64,000 nucleotides of DNA from JALYXI01 sp963716685 (GTDB lineage: Bacteria; Acidobacteriota; Terriglobia; Bryobacterales; Bryobacteraceae). The notes beneath the pieces are model-generated. The model ran no database searches. It was not told the DNA's origin and worked only from the letters and a program-made list of their open reading frames with translations. The stretch spans positions 496,001 to 560,000 of the forward strand of contig CAVQTR010000003.1 of assembly GCA_963716685.1 (NCBI GenBank), written 5' to 3'. The position numbers and the translations under genes were made by a program. Of the stretch, positions 54,522 to 63,052 are shown one piece after another; positions within the stretch are counted from its first letter, which is position 1; each line of letters begins with the position of its first letter.

Positions 54522-56069
54522 TTACGGCTGCAGGGCCGGTGAACCGGGCGGAATCAACACGTCGTAGACGTCATAGTCTTTGTACGCGACGGCTGTGACG
54601 CGGGCGACGGGCTTCACGTTCGCGCCCTCTTTGACCAGCTTGCGGAGCAGCCAATCTTCCGGGAAATCCATCGTGCCGAGCACCAGAAAGTGCGGATGCG
54701 CGGCGACGAACTGCGCATAAGGCTCGACGTTGGCGCGAATGGGAAAGTATCTTTTCTCAAACGGCATGCCTTCGAAGATGGTGGCGTGCGCGTATTCAAT
54801 GGCTGCTTTGCGATCGGTCAGATAGTAGAGGCGCGAGACGAAGCCGGGATGCTCGTAGTGGTCCATCTCAAGGAACGTCAGGCCGCTGGAGGCGACGAAT
54901 GGCAGGTCCGGGCGCAGAGCGTCGAAGGCTCCAGGATCGCTCCGCAACTGGTGTCCGAAAGCGGGCGGAACGAAATACAGCCAGAGACCCGTGCCGAGCA
55001 GGACCACGAGGGCACAGGCGCCGGGGACGCGGCGAAACCCAGCCAGCCTTCCGAGCGCCAGAACGCAGGCCGCGGCAAACGCCAGCGCGCTGGTAACGCA
55101 GTACCGCTCGAAGAACGCGGCGTGGGTGCGCATCAGCATGATGTTGATGAGGAACACCGGCAGCAGCATGCCGATCCACAGGCCCCAGTCTTCCCAGTGA
55201 ACCGCGGGCCTTTCAGCCGCCGAACTCCGGTGGAACCAGCCGGCGGCCAGAACGGCGACGCAAAGCACCTCGACCGGGGTGGCGATCCCCAGGGCGGCTT
55301 TGGCGAAGAACACAGCAACCTTGCGCGGGCCGCCCTGATAGCGAAGCGGGAAGGCGCCGGCTTCGAACCGCTGCATTAGGGGAATGTACGTGATTCCGGT
55401 GGCAAGCGGCAGGAGCAGCATCGCCCAGATGGGCCAGTCGACGCGGCGGAGCCGAGCGGTGCGGACGAGTTCGGCCAGCAGAAGCGCGCCCACGGAAAAC
55501 AGACCGAAGACATGGCTGAGCATCATAATCACGATGCCGGCGAAGAGACCTGCGAGCGCGAGGGCCCGGCGGGTGTGCGAGATGGCGTGGTCCCAGGAGA
55601 CCAAAGCCAAAGAAAAGCCCAGAAGCAGTAAAGCGTAAGGCCGAATTTCAGTGGCGTACTGAAAATAAGGGCTGCACCAGAACAGGACCACAGCAGCCGA
55701 ACCCCAGAGGATACCGACGCGCCTCGAAAGGAAGCGGATGAAGCCGAGCGAGGCGAGCAGGAAGCAGATGGCCGAAGGCGTTCGGGTGGCGACCTCACCG
55801 GTTCCGAACAGATGCTGCCACCAGCGCGTCACCAGATACACCAGCGGCGGATTCAGATCGAGATTGCGAATTTCCTCAACCAGGCGTGAAAAAGTGGGCG
55901 CCTGCGCCATGTAATAGGTAAAGAGCTCGTCATGGCTGAACAGCCGGTGGAGCGGACCGGTGATCATCAGGGCGTAACTGAGTACAACGGCGCACGTAAC
56001 TGCTACGGCCTGGCTTCTTTCCCGCGCCGACGCCGTCAAATCTCGCGCCGGCCTTCCATGGCTTTCCAC
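54522..56069 (-). CDS. Polytopic glycosyltransferase, GT39/ArnT-like
   Basis: A 515-residue membrane protein with about 10 hydrophobic helices after residue 20. The acidic motif SHDELFTYY at about 45-53 lies after the first helix, the position of the catalytic Asp in ArnT/PMT enzymes, and NLDLNPPLVYLVTRWW (about 70-85) is the family's next conserved block. A 130-residue soluble periplasmic C-terminus follows. These enzymes transfer sugars from polyprenyl-phosphate donors. Acceptor unknown. Its 5' end overlaps the end of recR (56036-56069), so the ATG at 56069 is uncertain; a later in-frame start may be used. Confidence 0.75.
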   Translation of the reverse strand: MESHGRPARDLTASARERSQAVAVTCAVVLSYALMITGPLHRLFSHDELFTYYMAQAPTFSRLVEEIRNLDLNPPLVYLVTRWWQHLFGTGEVATRTPSAICFLLASLGFIRFLSRRVGILWGSAAVVLFWCSPYFQYATEIRPYALLLLGFSLALVSWDHAISHTRRALALAGLFAGIVIMMLSHVFGLFSVGALLLAELVRTARLRRVDWPIWAMLLLPLATGITYIPLMQRFEAGAFPLRYQGGPRKVAVFFAKAALGIATPVEVLCVAVLAAGWFHRSSAAERPAVHWEDWGLWIGMLLPVFLINIMLMRTHAAFFERYCVTSALAFAAACVLALGRLAGFRRVPGACALVVLLGTGLWLYFVPPAFGHQLRSDPGAFDALRPDLPFVASSGLTFLEMDHYEHPGFVSRLYYLTDRKAAIEYAHATIFEGMPFEKRYFPIRANVEPYAQFVAAHPHFLVLGTMDFPEDWLLRKLVKEGANVKPVARVTAVAYKDYDVYDVLIPPGSPALQP

Positions 56070-56635
56070 ATGGTGACTTCGTCGGCGTATTCCAGATCGC
56101 TGCCGACGGGAATGCCCATGCCGATGCGCGTGACCATCATGCCGATTGGCCGGAGCAGTTTCGAGAGATAGACCGCAGTGGCTTCTCCTTCGACATTCGG
56201 GTTGGTGGCGACGATGATTTCCCTGACGCTGCCGTGCGCGATACGATCGACCAGACTTTTGATCTTCAGCTGCTCCGGTCCGATGCCGCGCAGGGGCGAG
56301 AGCGCTCCGTGCAGCACGTGATAAAGGCCGTGAAACTGCCGCGTGGTTTCAATGCCAACGATATTGTGGGCCTCTTCCACCACGCAGATGGTGCTTTGGT
56401 CGCGGTTGGGGTCGCGGCAATACTGGCACTGCTCGCCATCGCTGATGTTGTTGCAGATCTCGCAGAGGCCGAGCTTGTCCTTGACGTCAAGAACCGCCTG
56501 GGAGAGGTGCTGCGCATCGTCGCGACTGGAGCGGAGGATGTGAAAGGCGATGCGCTGAGCGGATTTTTGGCCGATACCGGGCAGGCGCTTGAATTCGGTG
56601 ATCAGCCGCGCGAGCGGCTCGGCGAAATCGGACAT
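56036..56635 (-). CDS. recR: Recombination mediator protein RecR
   Basis: A 199-residue protein that, with RecF/RecO, loads RecA at gaps. The helix-hairpin-helix LPGIGQKSAQRIAFHIL (about 18-34) leads, then the zinc motif with cysteines in CEICNN and CQYC (about 58-73), and the Toprim domain with CVVEEAHN and ATNPNVEGEATAVYLS. All are standard. Follows ybaB on the same strand by 9 bp, the usual dnaX-ybaB-recR order. Its 3' end overlaps the glycosyltransferase gene by 34 bp. Confidence 0.96.
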   Translation of the reverse strand: MSDFAEPLARLITEFKRLPGIGQKSAQRIAFHILRSSRDDAQHLSQAVLDVKDKLGLCEICNNISDGEQCQYCRDPNRDQSTICVVEEAHNIVGIETTRQFHGLYHVLHGALSPLRGIGPEQLKIKSLVDRIAHGSVREIIVATNPNVEGEATAVYLSKLLRPIGMMVTRIGMGIPVGSDLEYADEVTMWKAMEGRREI

Positions 56636-56644
56636 TGCGGGAGG

Positions 56645-56953
56645 TTAGAACATCCCGGGGGGCAGGCCCATGCCGCCGAGCATGCCGCCCATTTTCTGCT
56701 TGCTCTCGTCGTCTACTTTTTTGGCGGCCTCGTTGAAAGCCGCGGTGACCATGTCCTGCAGCATTTCGACGTCGCCTGCGACTTCCGGGTCGATTTTGAC
56801 ACCGAGCACGTTTTTGTGTCCGTCCATTTTGACGGTGACCATGCCGCCCCCGGCAGTGGCTTCCACGCGGATCAGCGCGATCTCGGCCTGCAGGCGCTCC
56901 TGCATCTGCTGCGCCTGCTTCATCATCCCCTGCATATTTCCCGGCAGTTTCAA
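56645..56953 (-). CDS. YbaB/EbfC-family nucleoid-associated protein
   Basis: A 102-residue DNA-binding protein. Met-rich helix NMQGMMKQAQQMQERLQAE (about 5-23), then the conserved VEATAGGGMVTVKMDGHKNVLGVKIDPE (about 30-57, in part) and a C-terminal helix with AAFNEAAKKVDDESKQKMG in part. It binds DNA as a dimer in the nucleoid; the place between dnaX and recR is universal in many bacteria. Start ATG 56953, 4 bases after dnaX ends. Confidence 0.95.
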   Translation of the reverse strand: MKLPGNMQGMMKQAQQMQERLQAEIALIRVEATAGGGMVTVKMDGHKNVLGVKIDPEVAGDVEMLQDMVTAAFNEAAKKVDDESKQKMGGMLGGMGLPPGMF

Positions 56954-56957
56954 GACA

Positions 56958-58627
56958 TTACTCCTTTAAATTGCGAACGGTGCGGATTTCCCCGCCGAAT
57001 ACTTCCCGGAAGCGGCGAACTTCGGGATTGGCCAGCGCATCGCGGGTGACTTCGTCTTCAGTGGCCGCGGGCTTCACGAGCTGAGGGGCGGCGGCGACTT
57101 CCCCAATCGTAAGCTTCAGACGCGGCGCGGCGACACCGAGATGGCGGATGGCGCGCTGCAAGTCGCTGTCCTTCATCGCCAGTTTGAATTCGCGCGGCGT
57201 TGTGATCAGCAGTTCGCCATCGGCGAAAGAGAACTCGGAATGCTCGACGGCGTCGGCGGTGAAGGCCATGCCGAGTTCCATCAGGGCGGTGTGGATGCGG
57301 TCGCGCCATTCGGAATCGGCCGGCGCCGGGGCTGTGGCGATGGGAGCCGGCGATGGAGTGGGGGGCGGCGCAGCTCGTTTTCGCTGATCCAGTTCGAAGG
57401 GCGACGGACCGCTGCGGACAGGCGGCGCGGGCGGAGCGGCGGTGCGGGCAGGTGGAGCGGACGATTTGGGCGCGGCGGCCGCCGGTTTGGGAGGAGCGGC
57501 GCCAAGATCGGCGAGGGCCTGCTCGATTTCCTGCATGCGGCCGGCCTGCACCATTTTCAGAAGGCCGATTTCCAGGTGAAAGCGGGGCTGCAGGGAAAAT
57601 TGCAGATCCTTGAAGAGATCAAGCGAAAGCTGCAGGTACCGCGTGAGGTCTTCTTCGGCGAAACCGCCGCGCGATTTCCGCCATCCGGGCGCGTTCCGCG
57701 GGCGAAGCCGCGATGAGACGCGTATCCGGTCCTGAGATTTTGGCCACCAGCAGATTGCGGAAATAGCGGGAAAGCTCGCGGCTGAAATGCTGCAGATTCT
57801 GGCCGTTGCGCTCCAGTTCGTCCACAATGTGCGAGCATGCGGGCGCCGGCATTCTCGGAAAGGGCGGTGCTGACCTGTTCCATCGCTCGGAGAGACTGAA
57901 CGAACCCAAGCAGTGCGCGAACCTCTTCGGCGTTCAGGGTATTGCCGCAGCAGGCAATGGCCTGATCGAGGGCGCTGAGGGAATCGCGAACGCTGCCTTC
58001 GCCAGCCTGGGCGATGACGGCGAGGGCTTCGGTATCGGCGGTGATGCCTTCTTCGCCGCAGATCCATTGCATGCGCTCGACCAGGTTTTCAAATTCCACG
58101 GAGCGAAAGCTGAAATGCTGGCAGCGCGAGGCGATGGTGGCGGGAATTTTGTGCGATTCCGTGGTGCACAGGATGAAAACTGCCCAGGCTGGCGGTTCTT
58201 CGATGGTTTTCAGGAGCGCGTTGAAGGCTTCGCTGGTGATCTGGTGCGCTTCATCGACGATGAAAACCTTGAAGCGGTCGCGCGCCGGGCGGTAGCGGAC
58301 GTTTTCGCGCAGCTCGCGCATTTCATTGATACCGCGGTTGGAGGCTGCGTCGATTTCGATGACATCCACCGCGCCGCCCGCCTGAATTTCGAGACAGCTG
58401 GCGCAGACGCCGCAGGGGGTCTCGGTGGGACCCTGGATGCAGTTCAGGCAGCGCGCCAAAATGCGGGCGAGGGTGGTTTTGCCGGTGCCGCGCTGGCCGG
58501 AGAAAATATAGCCGTGCGCGATGCGGTTCTGGGTGATCGCATTCCGCAGGGTGGTTTTGACGTGATCCTGATTGACCACGTCGGCGAAAGTCTGCGGACG
58601 GTACTTTCTCGCGATTACCTGATACAT
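56958..58627 (-). CDS. dnaX: DNA polymerase III gamma/tau subunit, two frameshifts as given
   Basis: About 555 residues if read through two +1 changes. The ATPase part (from ATG 58627) has YQVIARKYRPQTFADVVNQ (in part), Walker A SGQRGTGKTT, zinc cysteines CLNC and CGVCASC, and DEAH (VDEAHQ). After ENAGARMLA at about 57829 the frame must move +1 to continue IVDELERNGQNLQHFSREL; after EIARRF at about 57660 it must move +1 again to continue AEEDLTRYLQLSLDLFKDLQ. The Pro/Ala-rich linker and C-terminal domain end at 56958. The gene is essential in bacteria, so sequence error is the first suspicion. ffs lies just upstream. Confidence 0.88.
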
Positions 58628-58640
58628 GTGGGGGGAAAAT

Positions 58641-58740
58641 GCCAAGCCCCGGGTGATCCGCGGCACACAGGGTAAATCACTACCGTTGCTTCCTTCCGGA
58701 CCTGGCGGGGTTCGCGACCGCCTGTTGCACGGAGCCCGGA
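58641..58740 (-). ncRNA. ffs: Bacterial small SRP RNA (4.5S type)
   Basis: About 100 nt on the minus strand. The apical GGTCCGGAAGGAAGCA block (58702-58687) is the SRP signature: a GGAA tetraloop and the asymmetric loop that bind Ffh. The ends pair: CCGGGCTCC at the 5' end with the GGGGCTTGG stretch at the 3' end, giving the single-hairpin shape of the 4.5S form without Alu domain. It lies 13 bp upstream of dnaX, the common ffs-dnaX arrangement. A TAGGAT (58759-58754) is a plausible -10; no clear -35 was seen. Confidence 0.93.
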
Positions 58741-58794
58741 ACCTGACAAACTCATCCTAGCACCAAAAGCGGTGGTGGCCCGGCCGCGGCTTCG

Positions 58795-58916
58795 TTGTGC
58801 AGGATTGTGCAGAATTGTGCATCTTTTTGGATTGCATTGTGCACAATCGGGTGGTCAGCCCGGCCGGTTTTGGTGGGCGGCTTGTGCATTGTTGTGCAGA
58901 ATTGTGCATTTGTGCA
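58795..58916 (+). repeat. Array of eight TTGTGCA repeats, two triplets phased at 10 bp
   Basis: The 7-mer TTGTGCA occurs at 58795, 58805, 58815, 58837, 58882, 58892, 58902 and 58910. Spacings are 10, 10, 22, 45, 10, 10 and 8, so six of the copies form two groups placed one helical turn apart, on one face of DNA. The copy at 58837 is part of a perfect palindrome, ATTGTGCACAAT (58836-58847). The array occupies most of the 240-bp gap between ffs and the gene at 58981, and lies upstream of both. No gene is supported here: the 63-codon minus-strand reading frame through it only translates the repeats. Confidence 0.85.
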
Positions 58917-58965
58917 TGAAATTCGAGCGCCCAATTGACCCATTTAGGACTCTTCGCACAGGAGT

Positions 58966-58976
58966 TTACACTGTAA
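58966..58976. promoter_or_regulatory. Short palindrome just before the NTF2-like gene
   Basis: TTACA-C-TGTAA, a perfect 5-base inverted repeat around one base, lies 4 bases before the ATG at 58981, across the position where a ribosome binding site would be. It may be an operator; the arm sequence TACA/TGTA occurs in several repressor families, so the regulator cannot be named. Confidence 0.3.
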
Positions 58977-58980
58977 GCCT

Positions 58981-59391
58981 ATGTTTCGACTCGCTTTACT
59001 GTTCGCGCTGCTGGCTCAACCACCGGAAGAGTCGGCGATCCGCCAGGTTTTGACCGACCAGGTGACTGCCTGGAACAGGGGAGACATCCCGGGGTTTATG
59101 ACGGGTTACGAGAATTCACCCGAAACCACGTTCATCGGCAAGACGGTGCAGCACGGATGGCAGCAGGTGCTGGACAACTACCGGCAGCGCTACCCGACGA
59201 ATGCAGCGATGGGCACCCTGGATTTCTCGGAACTGCGGGTGAAGATGCTGGGGACTGGCTATGCGGTGGTGACGGGCCGGTTCCACCTGGCACGCACGGC
59301 TGCTGGAGGCGGTGAAGCGTCCGGAGTGTTTTCGCTGGTGTTCCGGAAAACACGAGAAGGCTGGAAAGTGATCCTGGACCACACCAGCTGA
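58981..59391 (+). CDS. Secreted NTF2-like (SnoaL/DUF4440-type) protein
   Basis: A 136-residue protein: short hydrophobic leader (about 1-13), helix ESAIRQVLTDQVTAWNRGDIPGFMTGYEN (in part, about 17-45) and a curved beta-sheet (ELRVKMLGTGYAVVTGRFHLART, VFRKTREGWKVILDHTS in parts). This is the NTF2-like cone fold often named SnoaL or DUF4440; members include isomerases and ligand-binding proteins, so the function is open. It is downstream of the TTGTGCA array and a TTACACTGTAA palindrome, with no obvious Shine-Dalgarno (GGAG is 16 bases away). Convergent with the SGNH gene. Confidence 0.85.
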   Translation: MFRLALLFALLAQPPEESAIRQVLTDQVTAWNRGDIPGFMTGYENSPETTFIGKTVQHGWQQVLDNYRQRYPTNAAMGTLDFSELRVKMLGTGYAVVTGRFHLARTAAGGGEASGVFSLVFRKTREGWKVILDHTS

Positions 59392-59396
59392 CGCCC

Positions 59397-60143
59397 CTAC
59401 TGTACCAGAGCTTTTGCGATGGCCCGCTCGGCTAAGGGCGCGATGGCTGCGTAACCGGCGTCATTCGGATGCAGCCCGTCATCGGTCCATTCCTTCTTGA
59501 GCATTTGCTTCTCGTCCAGCATGGGGGTGTAGTAATCGAGGTAAACGAAGCCATTTTTGCCGGCATAACTCTCGATCCAGCGGTTGAGAGCGATGATCTT
59601 TTCGGGCGGCCGGTTGGTGGATTGTTTCCGGATGTAGTCGCAAATGGGCATGACGGAGGCGAGGACTACCTTGATGCCATTTTTTTGGGCGATGTCTGTC
59701 ATCGCCATCAGGTTGTTCTCAATATCCTCGAGGGATTCGGGACCGGTGTTGCCGGCGATGTCGTTGGTTCCGGCCAGGATGACCACCGCTTTGGGCCGAA
59801 GCGCGACGACATCGGGATAGAAGCGGATGAGCATCTGCGGGGTGGTCTGCCCGCCGATGCCGCGGTTGATGTAGGGCTTGGACGGGAAGAATTTGCCGTA
59901 TTTGCGGCCCCAGTTGTCGGTGATGGAATCGCCCATGAACACTACGCGGTTTTCGCCGGCGGCGGGCGCGGAGACGGTCGCGTTATCCGCGCGGTAGCGG
60001 CCGAGCGCGGGCCAGTCCTGCAGCTTCTTCTGCGCGGCCGTGAGGTCTTTTTGCAGCTTTTCGGAATCGGGAGCGGGCGCGGTTTGCGACCAGGCGAGCG
60101 CGGCCACGAGCGGGGTGAGCAGAAGGAAGCGGGTATTCATCAC
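59397..60143 (-). CDS. Secreted SGNH/GDSL-family hydrolase
   Basis: A 248-residue esterase-type enzyme with signal peptide (about 1-20). The four SGNH blocks are present: GDSITDNWG (Ser73 nucleophile), RGIGGQTTPQ (Gly), GTNDIAGN (Asn) and DGLHPND (Asp-His). The spacing resembles platelet-activating-factor acetylhydrolase-like and carbohydrate acetylesterase members; substrate unknown. Two consecutive ATG codons are available at 60143 and 60140. Divergent from the sugar isomerase with 36 bp between. Confidence 0.9.
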   Translation of the reverse strand: MMNTRFLLLTPLVAALAWSQTAPAPDSEKLQKDLTAAQKKLQDWPALGRYRADNATVSAPAAGENRVVFMGDSITDNWGRKYGKFFPSKPYINRGIGGQTTPQMLIRFYPDVVALRPKAVVILAGTNDIAGNTGPESLEDIENNLMAMTDIAQKNGIKVVLASVMPICDYIRKQSTNRPPEKIIALNRWIESYAGKNGFVYLDYYTPMLDEKQMLKKEWTDDGLHPNDAGYAAIAPLAERAIAKALVQ

Positions 60144-60179
60144 GCCAACACGGTATCACTTTTATTAGACTGAAGCTTC

Positions 60180-61013
60180 ATGTCCCGACCGATCCGCCAT
60201 GCAATGTGTAACGAAGCTTTCGGGGAAATGCGGCTGGCGGAAACGTGCCGCATTCTGCGCGCGGCCGGGTATAGCGGGATTGAGATCGCGCCGTTCACGC
60301 TGGCGCCGGATCCGGTGGACATCACGGCGGTCCAGCGACGGGAATACCGCGGGGTGATGGCGGCCGAGGGGCTGTCGTTCGTGGGGCTGCACTGGCTGAT
60401 GGTGAGCCCGGGGGGACTGCATGTGACCACGCCGGATGCGGCGCTGCGTGAGCGAAGCTGGGCGCATATCCGGAGCCTGATCGATCTTTGCGCGGATCTG
60501 GGGGACGGCGGGGTGATGGTATTCGGTTCGCCCAGGCAGCGCTCGACCACGGGAGGCATCTCACGGGAAGAGGCGACGCGCAATTATGTTGAGGGGCTTC
60601 GCGCGGTGGCTCCGCAGGCGGAAGGCCGCGGAGTGACAATCCTGGTGGAGGCGCTGCCGGCGGAGCAATCAGATGTGGTGGTGACGCTGGCCGAAGCGGC
60701 GGCGATTGTGCGGGAGATTGGCAGTCCGGCGGTGCAGACGATGTTCGACTCGCATAACGCCGTGGACGAGACGGAGCCTCATGTGGAACTGGTGGAGAAG
60801 TATTTCGATGTGATCCGCCACGTTCACGTGAATGAGATGGATGGGCGGTATCCGGGAACGGGAGATTACGACTTCGGCGCGCTGCTGCGAAAACTCGAGG
60901 AGCTGGATTACCGCGGCTGGGTTTCGCTCGAGGTTTTCGACTTTCTGCCTGGCGCGGGTGAGATTGCGGCGCGGTCGATAGACTATCTTCAGAGGATCCG
61001 GCGGGAAGCATGA
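60180..61013 (+). CDS. Sugar phosphate isomerase/epimerase family protein
   Basis: A 277-residue TIM barrel of the AP-endonuclease-2/xylose isomerase superfamily. Strand ends with likely metal ligands: YSGIEIAPF (Glu), GLHWLMVSP (His), ILVEALPAEQSD (Glu), FDSHNAVDE (Asp/His), IRHVHVNEMDGRYPG (His/Asp) and WVSLEVFDFLPG (Glu). Substrate unknown; a different branch from the isomerase at 29817. It overlaps the next gene by 4 bp (ATGA). Confidence 0.83.
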   Translation: MSRPIRHAMCNEAFGEMRLAETCRILRAAGYSGIEIAPFTLAPDPVDITAVQRREYRGVMAAEGLSFVGLHWLMVSPGGLHVTTPDAALRERSWAHIRSLIDLCADLGDGGVMVFGSPRQRSTTGGISREEATRNYVEGLRAVAPQAEGRGVTILVEALPAEQSDVVVTLAEAAAIVREIGSPAVQTMFDSHNAVDETEPHVELVEKYFDVIRHVHVNEMDGRYPGTGDYDFGALLRKLEELDYRGWVSLEVFDFLPGAGEIAARSIDYLQRIRREA

Positions 61014-61288
61014 GCGAGGTAACGAGGCAGGACCTGCTTGAGTTGCGGGCCGAAAACATGTCCAGGCGCATGGACGACCTTAAGCAAAGCATGGGCATGC
61101 AGATGTTCGAATGGGAGCAGCGCATGGTCGAGAACATGCGTAATGTGGAAACCGCGCTGCTGACCGCTTTCCATCGCTGCGCCGGCCCGGTGGAAATGCG
61201 GGCGGGGGCGCAGACGGCGCTTCTTCGCGCCCTCGATATCGAAGTGGCAGCACCAGGGGAACGGCTGAAGCGACTGGAAGACAAGTAG
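61010..61288 (+). CDS. Small helical hypothetical protein
   Basis: A 92-residue protein, with start ATG overlapping the isomerase stop by 4 bp and the epimerase following 4 bases after its stop. Sequence is charged and Met-rich at about 17-45 (MSRRMDDLKQSMGMQMFEWE in part), suggesting an amphipathic or coiled-coil helix. No signal, no known domain. Its tight packing supports reality; I do not recognise the family. Confidence 0.65.
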   Translation: MSEVTRQDLLELRAENMSRRMDDLKQSMGMQMFEWEQRMVENMRNVETALLTAFHRCAGPVEMRAGAQTALLRALDIEVAAPGERLKRLEDK

Positions 61289-61292
61289 CCGC

Positions 61293-62237
61293 ATGAGCCG
61301 CCGTTATGTAGTGACGGGCGGGGCCGGGTTCATCGGTTCTGCGATTGTGCGGGGTCTTCTGCGTGACGGTGCATCCCGGGTTGCCGTCATCGATAATCTG
61401 TTTTCCGGTCACGAACGCAACCTCGACGAAGTGCGCGGCGCGGTGGAATTTCATCATGCCGATATCCGCAATTTCGAAGAGATTGCGCCGCTGATGCGCG
61501 ATGCCGATGTGGTGTTTCATGAGGCGGCGATACCTTCGGTGCCGCGATCGATTGCGGATCCCGTGCCTTCGCACGACGTCAACATCAACGGCACCTTCAA
61601 CGTGCTGCGCGCGGCGGCGCAGGCGGGCGTCCGGCGGGTGGTCTATGCGGCTTCGTCCTCGGCCTATGGCGACACGCTGGTGCTGCCGAAGGTGGAGACG
61701 ATGACGCCGAGCCCGAAATCGCCCTATGCGTTGCAGAAGCTGACGGGCGAGTATTACGCCTCTGTGTTTGCGGGCTGCTTTGGATTGGAAACCGTGTGCC
61801 TCCGGTACTTCAATGTGTACGGGCCCAGGCAGGATCCGGCGAGTCAGTATTCCGGCGTGCTTTCGCTGTTCATCAAATGCATCCTGTCCGGCACGGCGCC
61901 CGTGATTTTTGGGGATGGCGAGCAGTCGCGCGACTTTACTTACGTGGAAGATGTGGTGGCACTGAATCTGAGAGCCGCGCATGCGGAAGGCGTTTCCGGC
62001 AAAGTAGTCAACGGCGGCAATGGCGGGCGCATCACGCTGAACCAGGCGTGGGCGCTGCTGCAGCAGTTTGAAGGGAAGAAGATCGCGGCGCGCCATGCGG
62101 AACCGCGGGCGGGGGACGTTCGCGATTCTCAGGCGGACACGCGGCTGGCTGCCGCCGCACTCGGTCACATGCCGAAGTACAGCTTTGAGGAAGGGCTGCG
62201 CCTTACGCTCGAGTGGTACCGACAGAGCGCGGCTTAA
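61293..62237 (+). CDS. NAD-dependent sugar epimerase/dehydratase (UDP-glucose/GlcNAc 4-epimerase type)
   Basis: A 314-residue extended SDR. TGGAGFIGS (about 8-16) is the NAD motif; the catalytic Ser and Tyr-Lys are in YAASSSAYG (about 124-132) and SPYALQKLTGEYY (about 149-161, Y-x-x-x-K). RYFNVYGPRQ and DGEQSRDFTYVEDVV are conserved in nucleotide-sugar 4-epimerases. It probably makes a UDP-hexose or UDP-N-acetylhexose for envelope polysaccharide. It closes a three-gene cluster with the isomerase and the 92-residue gene. Confidence 0.88.
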   Translation: MSRRYVVTGGAGFIGSAIVRGLLRDGASRVAVIDNLFSGHERNLDEVRGAVEFHHADIRNFEEIAPLMRDADVVFHEAAIPSVPRSIADPVPSHDVNINGTFNVLRAAAQAGVRRVVYAASSSAYGDTLVLPKVETMTPSPKSPYALQKLTGEYYASVFAGCFGLETVCLRYFNVYGPRQDPASQYSGVLSLFIKCILSGTAPVIFGDGEQSRDFTYVEDVVALNLRAAHAEGVSGKVVNGGNGGRITLNQAWALLQQFEGKKIAARHAEPRAGDVRDSQADTRLAAAALGHMPKYSFEEGLRLTLEWYRQSAA

Positions 62238-62261
62238 GGACCTTCTGACTCAATCCGGGGA

Positions 62262-62352
62262 TGGCGGAGAGGGTGGGATTCGAACCCACGTTAGAGTTTC
62301 CCCTAAACACGCTTTCCAAGCGTGCGCCTTCAACCACTCGGCCACCTCTCCT
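62262..62352 (-). tRNA. tRNA-Ser (anticodon GGA)
   Basis: On the minus strand the 5' end GGAGAGG pairs with CCTCTCC near the 3' end; the anticodon stem-loop is CACGC-TTGGAAA-GCGTG with anticodon GGA, a long variable arm follows (TTTAGGGGAAACTCTAA), and GTTCGAATC forms the T loop. The terminal CCA is encoded (62262-62264). Length 91 with CCA agrees with a class II serine tRNA reading UCC/UCU. Confidence 0.95.
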
Positions 62353-62374
62353 CTTGGGAATCTTCAGAATAGCA

Positions 62375-62980
62375 TCAACCGCGCAGACCGCTTGCGGTTC
62401 GGCTCACGAATCGCGCGTGGACGATGAAGCGCTTTGGCGCGTGGCCGACGTAGTAGAAGGGATAACACGTGACAAGCGTCATCTCCGGGCGGCCCGCCGA
62501 TTGTAAAACGCGGACGTCGGTGGGGCGCACAACTTCGGTTCCGCTTACCCGATAACGAAAAATTCCCGCGGGGGTTTCTATCAGGATTTCTTCGCCGGGA
62601 GCGATCCGGCTGAGGGCCCGAAAGTACGTGTCGCGGTGCGCGGCGATGCCGACGTTGGCGGCATCGCCCGGATAAGCGGTGCCGATGATGTGAGCGGCAC
62701 CCATCTTCAGACCGGCATCATCCGCGCCTTCCACAATCGGGACGGAGATGTGCACACCCGGGATTTCGATGCGGCCAAGCAACTGGTGCAAACCGGGCGA
62801 ACGCCGAACCAGCGGAGGTGCGGCGGGGGTGGCGCGCGCGAGTCTTTGCGCGATTTCGTCTTCAGCGGTCGGCAGAAAGGCAAGATTCCGCGTTTGCTGC
62901 CGTTTCAGCACGACTGCCAGCGTGCCACACACGAGAACAAGTAGAACAACTAAGGGTTTCCAAACGCGCACGACCATCAA
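62375..62980 (-). CDS. Sortase (class D-like) transpeptidase
   Basis: A 201-residue membrane-anchored sortase: one N-terminal transmembrane segment (about 8-25), then the beta-barrel. Catalytic residues: His115 (GIAAHRD), Cys172 (TLVTCYP) and Arg184 (PKRFIVHAR). IEIPGVHISVPIVEG at about 71-85 begins the barrel. In Gram-positives such enzymes anchor LPXTG proteins to the wall; in diderms such as Acidobacteria the substrate is often unknown. No sorting-signal protein was seen nearby. Divergent from the PBP; 72 bp between starts. Confidence 0.9.
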   Translation of the reverse strand: MMVVRVWKPLVVLLVLVCGTLAVVLKRQQTRNLAFLPTAEDEIAQRLARATPAAPPLVRRSPGLHQLLGRIEIPGVHISVPIVEGADDAGLKMGAAHIIGTAYPGDAANVGIAAHRDTYFRALSRIAPGEEILIETPAGIFRYRVSGTEVVRPTDVRVLQSAGRPEMTLVTCYPFYYVGHAPKRFIVHARFVSRTASGLRG

Positions 62981-63052
62981 AATGCAATTCGGCGTCCATT
63001 TTTTAATGTGCGTGCGTTAACAATTTGGCCAGCGGAATGCTTCCTCCCTGGA

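Noticed and set aside
57640..57850. E. coli-like programmed -1 frameshift of dnaX
   Set aside because: Both changes are +1, lie in the clamp-loader region and not at an A-rich slippery heptamer; skipping them gives a truncated core, not a gamma subunit.
57680..58067. First third of a 369-codon minus-strand frame starting at 58067
   Set aside because: It is an Arg/Pro-rich shadow of the dnaX ATPase domain; only the part after about 57660 in this frame is real dnaX sequence.
58795..58916. CRISPR array
   Set aside because: Repeat unit is 7 bp and spacing is one helical turn; no 20-40 bp repeats with spacers, no cas genes.
58752..58943. 63-codon minus-strand frame
   Set aside because: It translates the TTGTGCA array; no ribosome binding site and no resemblance to any protein.
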